A stretch of DNA of 64,000 nt, taken from NCBI RefSeq assembly GCF_028765165.1, contig NZ_JARADB010000001.1, positions 806,001-870,000 of the forward strand. Reading direction: 5' to 3'. The notes under the pieces are model-generated. The model did not search any database and was not told the origin of the DNA. It worked only from the letters and a program-made list of their open reading frames with translations. Positions 55,031 to 63,634 of this stretch are shown here, in pieces (position 1 is the stretch's first letter; the number at the start of each line of letters is the position of its first letter). Position numbers and translations under genes: made by a program. This DNA is from Paenibacillus sp. MAHUQ-63 (GTDB lineage Bacteria > Bacillota > Bacilli > Paenibacillales > NBRC-103111).

Positions 55031-56316
55031 TAAGCTGCTTCAGTCCAGTTCAAAATAGTTTTTTCTGGTATGAACTTTTCTCCCCGTTGAACAATACCAA
55101 CTAAGATTCTCGCTAGTTTCCCAATTAACTTAAAGATGGACTGCTGTTTTTTCATCTTCTTTTCCTGCAAATTTTGTTCATGCAGATGGCGAAAAACGGG
55201 ATTATTCCAAACAAGTTGAACCGTCGCAAGATAGAGATATTTTCGCAAGGCGGAATCTCCCCGTTTTGAAAGAACAATTTGTCCCTTGCGCTTTCCGGAC
55301 GTGCTTTGGGCCAAATTAAGACCTGCCTTCCGTAAAACCTGGCGTCCGTGTGCATATTGCCTTAAATCCCCTGTACCAGCTAATATTGACGCGGTGAAGA
55401 TCTTCCCGAGTCCTTTTATACTGCGAAGTTGCTGCGCCATTGGAATCTCCGAAAGCAGAACTTCGATATCCTTCTCGATCTGTTCTAGCATGGAGGTCAC
55501 ACGCTCATGTTCTTCAATGAGTCGTTTTAAATCTGCTCTTGCTTCTTCAACAGCAACTCGTTCTCCAACACTTCGCTTAGCTTGTGCGATCAGTTGCGAG
55601 GCCTTCTCTATCCCCGTAGTCCCTCCAGCACGCTGCATATGGACACGCCAAGCGCTAATGATATCTGTTACCGTATACTTCTCAAGATCTTGTGGACAAG
55701 GGAAGGTCTTGAGAGTCGCCAATGAGCGCTTACAAGTCCAATCTTTAAATACAGACGTATACTCCGGGAAACGAATGTCTAACCAGCGAATGATTCGATT
55801 CTGCAGCCGCACACTATTCGTCACCCAAAATTCTCGGTCACTCATCATGGTCCGCAAGCGTTGGAACACAAGTGACTGACGGGTGTACTCATAATAGAAG
55901 CCTCGGCTTACAGAATCTGCGATGGTAAGCGCATCTTTTGGGTCATTCTTTGACGGGCTATTATCCCGGTTTTCTTTATTTCTCTTCGTGGTGGCCGGAT
56001 TAACCATAACCACATGCACACCTTTATCTACTAACCAGTTGGCTAGATTAAACCAGTAATGCCCGGTCGGTTCCATGCCAATAATGAGCTTTTTCAACTG
56101 ATGTTTCTGCAGTAATTCACTCATCCAACGGCTCAGTTTTTCAAACCCTTCAATACTATTGGAAAACGAAAGATGACGTTTCGAAACCACTATTCCGCGG
56201 AAGTTTGTAGCTTGTGCGACATGTATTTCTTTCGCCATATCGATTCCTACAACAAGATGCGAGGTGGTAATTTGTTCGACCCGTTGATTTTGTGTATCTA
56301 TTTGCTTAAACTTCAT
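55030..56316 (-). CDS. IS110-family transposase
   Basis: 428 residues from the ATG at 56316 (GGGAGGCG eight bases upstream); an upstream ATG at 56358 has no site. DEDD RuvC-like catalytic residues: D26 in LVVGIDMAKE, E82 in IIGMEPTGHYW, and Asp pair in SKNDPKDALTIAD (about 125-137); a serine-containing Transposase_20 domain with RKAGLNLAQSTSGKRKG (about 320-336). Members move by a bridge-RNA-guided mechanism without terminal inverted repeats. Element ends could not be placed; the noncoding part upstream (56317 to about 56430) is the likely bridge-RNA region. Confidence 0.93.
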   Translation of the reverse strand: MKFKQIDTQNQRVEQITTSHLVVGIDMAKEIHVAQATNFRGIVVSKRHLSFSNSIEGFEKLSRWMSELLQKHQLKKLIIGMEPTGHYWFNLANWLVDKGVHVVMVNPATTKRNKENRDNSPSKNDPKDALTIADSVSRGFYYEYTRQSLVFQRLRTMMSDREFWVTNSVRLQNRIIRWLDIRFPEYTSVFKDWTCKRSLATLKTFPCPQDLEKYTVTDIISAWRVHMQRAGGTTGIEKASQLIAQAKRSVGERVAVEEARADLKRLIEEHERVTSMLEQIEKDIEVLLSEIPMAQQLRSIKGLGKIFTASILAGTGDLRQYAHGRQVLRKAGLNLAQSTSGKRKGQIVLSKRGDSALRKYLYLATVQLVWNNPVFRHLHEQNLQEKKMKKQQSIFKLIGKLARILVGIVQRGEKFIPEKTILNWTEAA

Positions 56317-56321
56317 AGTAA

Positions 56322-56370
56322 GAGCGCCTCCCTGATGTGTTGTCGACAAACCCATCATACCGAGGCGCTC
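56322..56370 (-). promoter_or_regulatory. Hairpin enclosing the IS110 transposase ribosome-binding site
   Basis: GAGCGCCTC (56370-56362 read leftwards) pairs perfectly with GAGGCGCTC (56330-56322), with further TGATG/CATCA pairing inside. The Shine-Dalgarno GGGAGGCG of the transposase lies in the 3' arm, so the stem would hide it from ribosomes. On the plus strand the same hairpin ends in seven T residues and could stop readthrough from outside. Confidence 0.65.
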
Positions 56371-56432
56371 CTTTTTTTACAAAGCTCATTTCTTAAGCTC
56401 TACAGGATTGTTTAGTTCAGCGATAATCCTAG

Positions 56433-56786
56433 TTATTCATTAAAAGGATGTTCAAAAAGATCTAGCTCGTTTTCTTTTACTTTAGAAAATGATGCTACAA
56501 TGAGATATCGAATGCCTTTTGAAACAATTATAGTTACCTTTTGATCAGTTATATGTTCACCTAATTTGTTATTTACATAATTGATTTCTTCATTAGTTGC
56601 ATCATCGAGCACAATTTCATCCAGAACTCTTGGTAACTCGATATATCTAATATCAAAAAACAAAATATCTATATTTTTTTGGTTTTCCTTATTTTTGGGA
56701 CTACGAATAAGAAGTTCTCCGTGACTTACCCTGTAAAACCAAAATTGAAATTTCTTGTTTTTAAACCCCTGTGGTAGACTAAGCAT
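56433..56786 (-). CDS. Small protein of unknown function beside the IS110 element
   Basis: 117 residues, cytoplasmic, no cysteine pairs or membrane segment. Contains FQFWFYRVSHGELLIRSP and KVTIIVSKGIRYLIVASF, mixed strands and helices. The ATG at 56786 follows CTAGGGGGATGATACA, an excellent site. Could be an immunity or orphan protein; no family recognised. Confidence 0.55.
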   Translation of the reverse strand: MLSLPQGFKNKKFQFWFYRVSHGELLIRSPKNKENQKNIDILFFDIRYIELPRVLDEIVLDDATNEEINYVNNKLGEHITDQKVTIIVSKGIRYLIVASFSKVKENELDLFEHPFNE

Positions 56787-57143
56787 TGTATCATCCCCCT
56801 AGAGCATATTACATTTTATTATAACAGATATTGGAAGTATCCTGCCCGTTAGGTGAACGAAAAGCTACCGTACATTGTCGGCAGCCTTGTTCTTGTTGAA
56901 TGTTCAACTATCGTTCTCCCGTTAGTTTAATCATTTGGAAAATACTCGCCCTGGCCTTCCGTCGGGAATGAGATAAAGTTCTTGTCATTAACTCGTGACA
57001 AGAACTTGATCCCATAAATTAAAAAGACCGTCTAGGAGGAAAATAATGGGGCTATGCTGTTCATAACGCCTGGCCCTCAAGTAGGCCGCTTGCATAACCG
57101 TTGTTCCCCTTCTCTTGCAGGCTTACAAAGTCTATCTTAAAAG
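56787..57143. other. Noncoding gap with an inverted repeat and a six-codon frame
   Basis: AAGTTCTTGTCA (56976-56987) pairs with TGACAAGAACTT (56996-57007), a perfect 12-bp stem. Downstream, CTAGGAGGAAAATA precedes an ATG at 57046 that reads only MGLCCS. No longer gene supported. Confidence 0.35.
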
Positions 57144-57175
57144 AATACAACCCATTCAATGCAGGTTGTATTTTT
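57144..57175. terminator. Bidirectional terminator at the lipoprotein gene end
   Basis: AATACAACC and GGTTGTATT arms with a T tract on one side and TTCTTTT on the other; overlaps the lipoprotein stop at 57174. Confidence 0.75.
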
Positions 57176-57704
57176 ATGACTGTTTAATTTCAGATAATGA
57201 TTCATTTAAAATATCTACTTTATATTTTATTTCTATCTTTTTATTAGTAATATCTCCTAAGTACACATCCCAAACATGATTGTTTTGGATAGCATTTTTA
57301 ACATAAAAATACTTATCATTTGGGGTTTGTTCTAAAACCATCTCAATGGCTTTTTTCTTCTCAACCGAATCTTTGCTTTCACCTTGAAGAACTATTTTTG
57401 TAGGGTAAATTCTTGCAGGAAAACTATCTTCAGTTTTTCCATCATAATAAATGGATATAGTTTGACCAACTACTAGTTCGGTAGATTTAACTTTTTTATT
57501 TGATTCATTCGTTAATCGGTTTACTTTAGATAGGTCGAAATAAAAAGCGGTGACGTTGGAGTCAATATTACTAGAAACAATAAGTTGGTCATCATGTATT
57601 TTTATTATCATTCCATCTAATCGTTCTTTCTCAGAGCATCCGTTGCAAATGATTGTTGTGTAAAGAAGAATAAATAATAAACCCAATTTTTTAATTTGAA
57701 TCAC
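57174..57704 (-). CDS. Lipoprotein, possibly DUF3221-like
   Basis: 176 residues when started at GTG 57704. Lipobox IICNGC (Cys near 23). Mature part: a small beta-rich domain with MIIKIHDDQLIVSSN and VVGQTISIYYDGKT, as in YobA/DUF3221 proteins. The Shine-Dalgarno AGGAAGG touches the GTG but is eight bases from an ATT (57695) that would give a typical lipoprotein start, KKLGLLFILL. Start choice is therefore uncertain. Downstream of the S1 protease gene on the same strand. Confidence 0.62.
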   Translation of the reverse strand: MIQIKKLGLLFILLYTTIICNGCSEKERLDGMIIKIHDDQLIVSSNIDSNVTAFYFDLSKVNRLTNESNKKVKSTELVVGQTISIYYDGKTEDSFPARIYPTKIVLQGESKDSVEKKKAIEMVLEQTPNDKYFYVKNAIQNNHVWDVYLGDITNKKIEIKYKVDILNESLSEIKQS

Positions 57705-57762
57705 CTTCCTAGAGAATTGAGGAGCGATGAACCGCTCCTCAATAAAATAGTTCCTTTATTTT

Positions 57763-59070
57763 TTAATATAATCGGGCTTGAATTGATAGTGCGGATTCTA
57801 CATTAGTAATCATACTATAGTATTTATTATTAGAATCTGCTCCTTTATGTATTCCATTGAGTGAATAAGCAAAAAATACTGGTGCCCCGCTATCACCGCT
57901 CTGAGCAGTATAGTTTGCGGTTCTTAGACCAGAAAACCAAGTGGTCCCCCAAAAACCAGACCAGCTCGTTGATTTTAGTGTACCACAATTTGTACCACCA
58001 ACGGCTCCAGATATACAAGTAGTCTGACCCACTACCTCAGAAGAATAAGCTTGGGTTGTATTAAACTTAAGGAAATTGTGAGTACCGTAAGCAAATAACT
58101 GGTTGGTTAAGTTCGCAGAATCTATCTTCATTACCGCAGCATCAACAGAGCCTGATTCTTGATAACGATCTGCATAAGCTACTAAACCGCCTCCCTGATA
58201 CCATTGCTGACCTGGATAGCCTGCATAAGTCATACAGTGACCAGCTGTAACTAAATAGTTATACCCTTGTCCCGTAGCGGTGAATCCATTGGTGCATGAA
58301 TTTCCTTCGGCTGCGGTAATTTTTAAACCAGCTTCTAAAGGTCGATAATTATCAGAGGGAGACGCTTGATTTTGACGATTTTCGTTGTCTTGAATTACGT
58401 TAATTATGTCGGCAGGATATAGTTGTTTAAGCTTTGTAAGCGATTCTTCATTTATATGTTTTAGACCTATATCAACTTTACCACTAATCACGTTAGTAAC
58501 GACGCTAGAAAGAGAGATCCCTAGATTAATCAATTTATTGCGATCTCTTCCAATTTGCTCATTGAGTTGGTCCAATTCTTTCTGTGAATATTTGGTTTCA
58601 AACAATTCGATGTCATTAGTTCCATATATTTCGTTTAACTCATTTACAAAAACTGAATCAGGCTTTTTCTTGAATCCAATTTTTACTCTTCCGCCCTCTT
58701 TTTGATCTATAAATATTGTAGCAAACTGATTAGAGTTAACACTATTTTCAATATGCTTTATGATTGTTGTTATATTTTCCTTTTGTCTATTAAAACGTAT
58801 ATCTAATTCCTTTTCTTCTACATCTGTTAAATATGCACCGAATCTATTATTCTTACCTTTATTTTTCGCATCTCTTATGACATTATCAATATATTCTTGA
58901 TTAACATTGAGACCAAATTCTGTTCTGAATTTGATATTATCTTGCATCTCATTACTATTTTGAACTTGTGTAATATTTGGTTCCGAAGCAGTAACGTTAT
59001 ATGGAACAACTAAAATAATACTTAACAAACCTACACTAAGAAAATTTAGTATTTTGCTTTTTTTCCTCAT
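57763..59070 (-). CDS. Secreted serine protease, S1 trypsin-like (streptogrisin-like)
   Basis: 435 residues: signal peptide (about 1-29, cleavage after VTA), a pro-region (30-240), and a mature chymotrypsin-fold domain (about 245-435). Catalytic triad readable: His in VTAGHCMTY, Asp in SVDAAVMKID, Ser in SGDSGAPVFF. Two cysteine pairs probably stabilise the domain. Pro-region length fits alpha-lytic/streptogrisin proteases. The ATG at 59070 follows GGGAGAGAAGAGTAGT. Part of the secreted-protein cluster. Confidence 0.9.
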   Translation of the reverse strand: MRKKSKILNFLSVGLLSIILVVPYNVTASEPNITQVQNSNEMQDNIKFRTEFGLNVNQEYIDNVIRDAKNKGKNNRFGAYLTDVEEKELDIRFNRQKENITTIIKHIENSVNSNQFATIFIDQKEGGRVKIGFKKKPDSVFVNELNEIYGTNDIELFETKYSQKELDQLNEQIGRDRNKLINLGISLSSVVTNVISGKVDIGLKHINEESLTKLKQLYPADIINVIQDNENRQNQASPSDNYRPLEAGLKITAAEGNSCTNGFTATGQGYNYLVTAGHCMTYAGYPGQQWYQGGGLVAYADRYQESGSVDAAVMKIDSANLTNQLFAYGTHNFLKFNTTQAYSSEVVGQTTCISGAVGGTNCGTLKSTSWSGFWGTTWFSGLRTANYTAQSGDSGAPVFFAYSLNGIHKGADSNNKYYSMITNVESALSIQARLY

Positions 59071-59494
59071 ACTACTCTTCTCTCCCTACATTGTTGAGTG
59101 TTTAATAAAAGCGGATAATACTACTCTTTGGTGAGTTAGTCTACTTAGAATTGTCTTAACGTGCGGTTTTGGCGGTGGCGACTTGTCATCAGATGCCGGT
59201 ATGCTTCTATACAAATCATTCGATCACAAGTGCGGTTTAAATGGTTTAAGCCAAGCAGTCAAAGAACAATATTACCATCATACAACTCTAGCTAACTGAA
59301 TGCCGCATGCAGCTTAAAATCAAAAAATTTATTTGTAATTTAATGCATTTAATTGAAAGTGAATAACTGAGATGCTGTTGCGGTTTATTAAATAATTATT
59401 AGCAAAACAACAACCTGTTGGCTGCCAAACAGTGTTAATGCCAGCCTCAGAAGAAGGCTAGCATTATATATGATTTGAATATATTAATATAAAG
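59071..59494. other. Gap with a transposase relic
   Basis: No intact gene. Holds the protease promoter, an IS1380-like fragment (59162-59299) and AT-rich DNA. Confidence 0.4.
59162..59299 (+). pseudogene. N-terminal fragment of an IS1380-like transposase
   Basis: Open stretch reads CGFGGGDLSSDAGMLLYKSF and continues DHKCGLNGLSQAVKEQYYHH then a stop at 59297. The LSSDAG-x-LL pattern is typical of the start of IS1380-group transposases. No start codon or further frame follows. Assigned by memory of the family pattern, so tentative. Confidence 0.45.
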
Positions 59495-60031
59495 TCACTG
59501 TAATTCTTCTTGGCTTGTTAACGACCAAACTGGATTCTTGCTTACGTTTGGATCATTTTCCAAAGTTCTAGTTTCGGTTTTTATGGATATATCTGCAATA
59601 TGGAAACCTCCATTGGCACGCTCCCAAATAATCCTAGCCGATTTATGGTCTTTATTTAGCAATATCCCATATTGAGAATCGCCAGCTTTATACTCTTTTT
59701 TAGCCAAATCCAACGCCATAAAGAATGACTGTGCTTCAGTGGCTGAAAGATTGTTTGTAAAATGAAAATCAACATCTACACCATATATTAAGTCCCATTC
59801 TTCTTTCTTGAACGTCTGGCCTTTACTTTGCTCAATTTTAGCTATTCCCTTCGCCCAAGATTTTTTCAGACGATCTACAACTTCCTTTTTTTGTTGTTGC
59901 TCTGCTGGTACTGTTACTACTTTACTAACCCTCTCTGGGTTGACATTTGATTCTGCAAATACAGGTGTAAGTGCAACGATTCCAGTAATAATTGCACCAA
60001 TACTCATTATCGAAATAAGCTTCTTATTCAT
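59495..60031 (-). CDS. Secreted protein of unknown function
   Basis: 178 residues with a signal peptide (about 1-26, ending VFAES). Mature part is charged and helical, with VVDRLKKSWAKGIAKIEQ and GVDVDFHFTNNLSATEAQSF, then GGFHIADISIKTETRTLEND. ATG at 60031 follows TAGGAGGAATATTA. 20 bp downstream of another secreted-protein gene, so co-transcribed. No family recognised. Confidence 0.65.
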   Translation of the reverse strand: MNKKLISIMSIGAIITGIVALTPVFAESNVNPERVSKVVTVPAEQQQKKEVVDRLKKSWAKGIAKIEQSKGQTFKKEEWDLIYGVDVDFHFTNNLSATEAQSFFMALDLAKKEYKAGDSQYGILLNKDHKSARIIWERANGGFHIADISIKTETRTLENDPNVSKNPVWSLTSQEELQ

Positions 60032-60051
60032 TAATATTCCTCCTAAAAAGT

Positions 60052-60504
60052 CTACCAGTTCGCTAAATGCGAACTTTTGTATGCGCCATAAATATTATTT
60101 ACAGTAGCATCAGTGAACCATATGTTTTGACTTACATATAAATCGTAATCATTGTTGCTTGGATGGAAACACGCATCTAGTAAGTCATTAACTTCGACCT
60201 TACCACTTCCATTCACAGTATTACTGTGTGCGTCTACGTAAAAACCATCTTTCCATAGCTCTACCCCTGCTGTCGCTTGTAAAGGAGACGTAGTGTAGAT
60301 TTGTTGGTGATTTGTAATTACAGTTGACGCTCCATTCATGTAATAACTAGTTCCGCAAGCTCTTGTGTTTAGAAGCCCCGAATAATAGTGCGCTCCTCGA
60401 AGATAACCATCAACTGTGGCCGGATAAGCATATGCAGTACCTAAAATTGAGATTGATAATAGTGCAGTTGTAATAATAGTTATCTTCTTTTTTCTAAGAA
60501 TCAA
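60052..60504 (-). CDS. Secreted cysteine-containing protein of unknown function
   Basis: 150 residues from TTG 60504, eight bases after AAGGAGGAG. Signal peptide (about 1-26, ends AYAYPA). Mature domain is rich in Asn, Tyr and Ser, with two cysteines (NTRACGTSYY and DACFHPSNNDYD) that could form a disulphide. First of a two-gene unit with the protein at 59495. No recognised fold; no catalytic motif. Confidence 0.65.
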   Translation of the reverse strand: MILRKKKITIITTALLSISILGTAYAYPATVDGYLRGAHYYSGLLNTRACGTSYYMNGASTVITNHQQIYTTSPLQATAGVELWKDGFYVDAHSNTVNGSGKVEVNDLLDACFHPSNNDYDLYVSQNIWFTDATVNNIYGAYKSSHLANW

Positions 60505-61059
60505 TTTCCATTCTCCTCCTTAAATAGTATAAATATGATCTTCATACCATTAGACAGTTAAATGATGGAAAAAGTTTCTTGTTATTTCCAAAATGTTACT
60601 TTTGGCCTATTATTACTTATTAATTTTAGCTCCTAATACACTACATTTCGTTGTTATAATGAGTAATTATATATAATTTGGCGTAGCCCAAAAAAAAGTG
60701 CTACGGCTAACAATAGGTCTTCGCTATAAATAGTAATTCAATGAAAGTGCTTCGGTTTCAAAGTTGCATTTTATGAAGGTAAATTCATGGTTGCTATAGA
60801 CCTAACAGAGCAATAAATTATAATAATAGATAATAAAGTTGGATGACCTTCGCAAGATCGTAAGTGGGTTCTTCTGTAATTCCATTTACTTATATCTACT
60901 TATAAGTATTAGACTGATTTCAGAAACTGAAACAGCGACAACCAAGGAAGAGTAAAATAAGTTCTAGCTGTTTCATTGAACGTTTACTTTTTAGAGATTA
61001 ATATGATGTGCATAATCCACTCCACTCATTATCCAGATCCTTTCGGTGGGTTAGTAGTT
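60505..61059. other. Noncoding AT-rich gap
   Basis: Contains the promoter region of the secreted-protein pair. No gene, repeat or RNA recognised; several -10-like TATAAT strings are not decisive. Confidence 0.4.
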
Positions 61060-61797
61060 CTATTTAATCATTCCAGATGTAATGATAATAGAGCCGGCAG
61101 AAAAATTCTCAGCGTAGAAATAATATTCTCCTGCTTCATCTGCCGTAATAGTGTTTGAAAACTCCATTGCCTTTTTAGTATAGCTAGTGATTAATTCACC
61201 GTTTTTAATATATCCGATCTCCATCCATTCTCCTGCAGGATCGGAATACTCGCTAGTTTTCAAGTCAAGCTTATATTGGATGGTCAACTCCTCGCCTTTG
61301 TTCAAGTGCCATCCCGATTCACCCTTTTTTGTGAAAATCACAAGATCACCATTGTATTTGAGCAAAAGCTCCGGTATTTCAGAATTTCCATTGTTCTCTG
61401 CTATAGCAACATTAGTTACCGAACTGGCATTGACCGTTTGCAGCAGGTCTTTATTAATAATATTGCTATTCGGAATCGGCCTTTTATCAGGTGGGATTTT
61501 AGTTCCGGCAGGGACTTCTTGCATGGCAACATAATTTGGTTCTTTGGCAATGTGCCTGTTTTCCTTGTTTAGTAATATCGCACCAAACAACTTGCCTCCA
61601 GTAGCAGCATTGACGGTTAATGCGGACAACATCATAGCAACTACAGCTGCAGCGATAACTGCAATCCGCATGGAAACTTTCCGTCTTTTTGGCTTAGGCA
61701 ATTCATGTAATCTTTCCAGAATGGCCGATGCCACCTTTTCTGAATCAGCGTGAATATAATCTGGTTTAGCTTGACGAATAAGCGTCTCCAAGTTCAT
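61060..61797 (-). CDS. Membrane-anchored anti-sigma-like protein
   Basis: 245 residues from the ATG at 61797 (GAGGGG nine bases upstream), overlapping the 3' end of the sigma gene by about 30 bp. Cytosolic N-terminus (1-40), one membrane segment (about 44-66, RIAVIAAAVVAMMLSALTVN), and an extracellular domain with KLFGAILLNKENRHIAKEP and a C-terminal beta sandwich. No zinc-binding HxxxCxxC motif is seen, so it is not of the ZAS type, but the overlap with the ECF sigma gene makes an anti-sigma role likely. Confidence 0.72.
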   Translation of the reverse strand: MNLETLIRQAKPDYIHADSEKVASAILERLHELPKPKRRKVSMRIAVIAAAVVAMMLSALTVNAATGGKLFGAILLNKENRHIAKEPNYVAMQEVPAGTKIPPDKRPIPNSNIINKDLLQTVNASSVTNVAIAENNGNSEIPELLLKYNGDLVIFTKKGESGWHLNKGEELTIQYKLDLKTSEYSDPAGEWMEIGYIKNGELITSYTKKAMEFSNTITADEAGEYYFYAENFSAGSIIITSGMIK

Positions 61798-62290
61798 CCA
61801 TATCAACCCCTCTTAATTTACTTTTCAGTTGTTCTCTTCCTCTTCTGAGTCGTGTCTTAACTGCTCCTTCACTGAGTTTTAATGCATCTGCAATTTCCCG
61901 AATTGACAACTCTTCAAAGTAATAAAGAACGACAGGCGTGCGGAATTTCTCGTGCAATGACATGATTGCGCTATATACTTCCCTGTCTCTGCTTTGTTGC
62001 ATGTAGATATCTTCTGTACTCATACTTTTCTGCTCGGGAAGATATTCCGTTGTTAACTCCCAGCGGTTTTTCCGGATTGCGTTATGGCATTGATTTATTA
62101 CAATCCGAACTAACCAGGGAAACGGGCGAGTTGGGTCTTTAAGTTGATGAATCGAGAGATACGCATTCATAAAAGCTTCTTGAACAAGGTCTTGTGCTCT
62201 GCTTTGATCACGAACGTAGGTAAACGCTACATAGGTTAACCGATCATAATATTGTTGGATCCATTGCATAAATAGATCTTTCTGCTTCAA
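61766..62290 (-). CDS. ECF RNA polymerase sigma factor
   Basis: 174 residues from TTG 62290, five bases after TAGGTGAGAGCCA. Region 2 around DLVQEAFMNAYLSIHQL (about 35-52) and region 4 with LYYFEELSIREIADALKLSE and GAVKTRLRRGREQLKSKL (about 125-160). SigV/SigY-like in style. Followed by an overlapping anti-sigma-like gene and preceded by a promoter resembling its own class. Likely responds to envelope stress; target genes not identified, though nearby secreted-protein genes are candidates. Confidence 0.93.
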   Translation of the reverse strand: MKQKDLFMQWIQQYYDRLTYVAFTYVRDQSRAQDLVQEAFMNAYLSIHQLKDPTRPFPWLVRIVINQCHNAIRKNRWELTTEYLPEQKSMSTEDIYMQQSRDREVYSAIMSLHEKFRTPVVLYYFEELSIREIADALKLSEGAVKTRLRRGREQLKSKLRGVDMDELGDAYSSS

Positions 62291-62324
62291 TGGCTCTCAC
62301 CTACTTTCTGCCTTCTTCTATAAT

Positions 62325-62353
62325 AAAGACACTCAGTCAAGGAAAAGGTTTCA
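62325..62353 (-). promoter_or_regulatory. Probable ECF-type promoter for the sigma gene
   Basis: Read leftwards, TGAAACCTTTT (-35-like, with the AAC core) is followed after about 17 bases by GTCTTT, a -10 of the CGTC type. It fits autoregulation of the ECF sigma operon. A sigma-A reading fits poorly. Beyond it (62354-62752) no gene is supported. Confidence 0.5.
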
Positions 62354-62752
62354 AAATTACTCATCATTACGAGTAAATGCCTTATGAAATAAATAAACTA
62401 ATGTTAGCAGCCTGTTGTATTAAGTTCTATAATTCATTACTAGCAATGGTTGATTGGTTTTCCGTCAAAGTTTTTTTAGTAAAATACTCTTTGGCAATAA
62501 TACTTTGTTATTGCTCAGAGATTCGGCTAAAAGAACCCATTTTTCCCGGTTACTTTTTTCTTTTTGCATACCGAGTCTCAGTTTCACCTTACGGAAAAAA
62601 ATGATGTTCCTGTGCATGCATTCTTGTTGTTCTGTTGAACAACAGGATGCACATATGAGCATTGGCGGAAAAATTCGCAGCTTTTAATGAATAATCTTCT
62701 TGTCACCCGACGACTGTCGACTGTCACACATACCTAATGAACCGCTTAAAAC

Positions 62753-62783
62753 AAAGAGTCTACCAAGTTTGGTAGACTCTTTC
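62753..62783 (-). terminator. Terminator after the secreted protein at 62798
   Basis: AAAGAGTCTACCA and TGGTAGACTCTTT perfect arms, T tract on both sides; 14 bases after the stop. Confidence 0.88.
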
Positions 62784-62797
62784 ATAAACCAAGAATA

Positions 62798-63397
62798 TTA
62801 AAACACTATTGAACCACTCACTATTACATTAGATGCCGATCCATTTTTAATAAAGAACCTAATATGCGTAGCAGATGCTAATCCACTATAACTATAACCA
62901 CCGGTTCCCGGGTTTGCATTACCAGAATTCAACCAAACATCTGCTCCTGTATCAGTATTAATATGCCCCCATTCCATCCAAGTTGCTGAAGATTGATTTG
63001 TAGTGAAAGACATACCAACAACTTGATTAGTAGTTACAGTCCATGGGTTACCATTGGATTGTGAATAAAGTAATCTTACTCCCTGCGGAATTGTGTGGCT
63101 TGAAATTGGCGTAACACTTTGAATTGAAAATTCATTATTGTTTCCGGATGCAGAAACAGTCGGAGGTAATATGTAATAAAATATTTTAGTACCATCTTTA
63201 TCTTTGTAACCTGAATCAGCGATTATTGCTTCGTTAGGGTTATTGTGGGCTTTAACAATACTTTTTACAGATTGAGAAATAATTGCTTCTGTTAATACAG
63301 GCTCAACACTATCAGCACTCACAAGATTCGGTAGAAAAGCAAAGGACATTGCTAGTACAAGTGGTATTAATCTTTTGGATGTTTTCTTAAAAATGAT
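62798..63397 (-). CDS. Secreted protein of unknown function, start codon non-canonical
   Basis: 199 codons if begun at ATC 63397, seven bases after TTGGAGG (63409-63405); ATT at 63394 is 10 bases away and gives KKTSKRLIPLVL as a usual signal peptide. The first canonical start is ATG 63349, which would cut the basic n-region and most of the hydrophobic core. Signal cleavage after LVSA is likely. Mature domain is Ser/Thr/Asn-rich and beta-like, with WMEWGHINTDTGADVW and SYSGLASATHIRFFIKNGS. No family recognised. The promoter lies beyond 63420. Confidence 0.55.
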   Translation of the reverse strand: MIFKKTSKRLIPLVLAMSFAFLPNLVSADSVEPVLTEAIISQSVKSIVKAHNNPNEAIIADSGYKDKDGTKIFYYILPPTVSASGNNNEFSIQSVTPISSHTIPQGVRLLYSQSNGNPWTVTTNQVVGMSFTTNQSSATWMEWGHINTDTGADVWLNSGNANPGTGGYSYSGLASATHIRFFIKNGSASNVIVSGSIVF

Positions 63398-63634
63398 AAT
63401 CAGTCCTCCAATAATTTAGTTTTAATAGGAATAAAGATAACTACTTGAAATTACTTCAAACAATAGATAGTTATTTTCTCCATCACATCCATTATATGAC
63501 ATGTAAATATATTCCTATCATATCACCAACCTCAAAATATTTTCAAGTTATTTACAATAAAATAAAACATTTGGATTTTAATTGCCAATTGTTTTATAAT
63601 AAGGATTAAATTTTCAAAAGTAGGTGGATATCTA

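Larger units (their letters stand above)
55030..56430 (-). mobile_element. IS110-family insertion sequence (approximate extent)
   Basis: Contains the transposase gene and the upstream noncoding region with a long hairpin. Without inverted repeats or a second copy the boundaries are estimates. It adjoins a frameshifted zinc-ribbon remnant on the left and a small unknown gene on the right. Confidence 0.6.

Noticed and set aside
54768..55058. Intact 96-codon gene
   Set aside because: Its reading frame combines sense from two frames; the zinc-ribbon reading suggests a frameshifted remnant.
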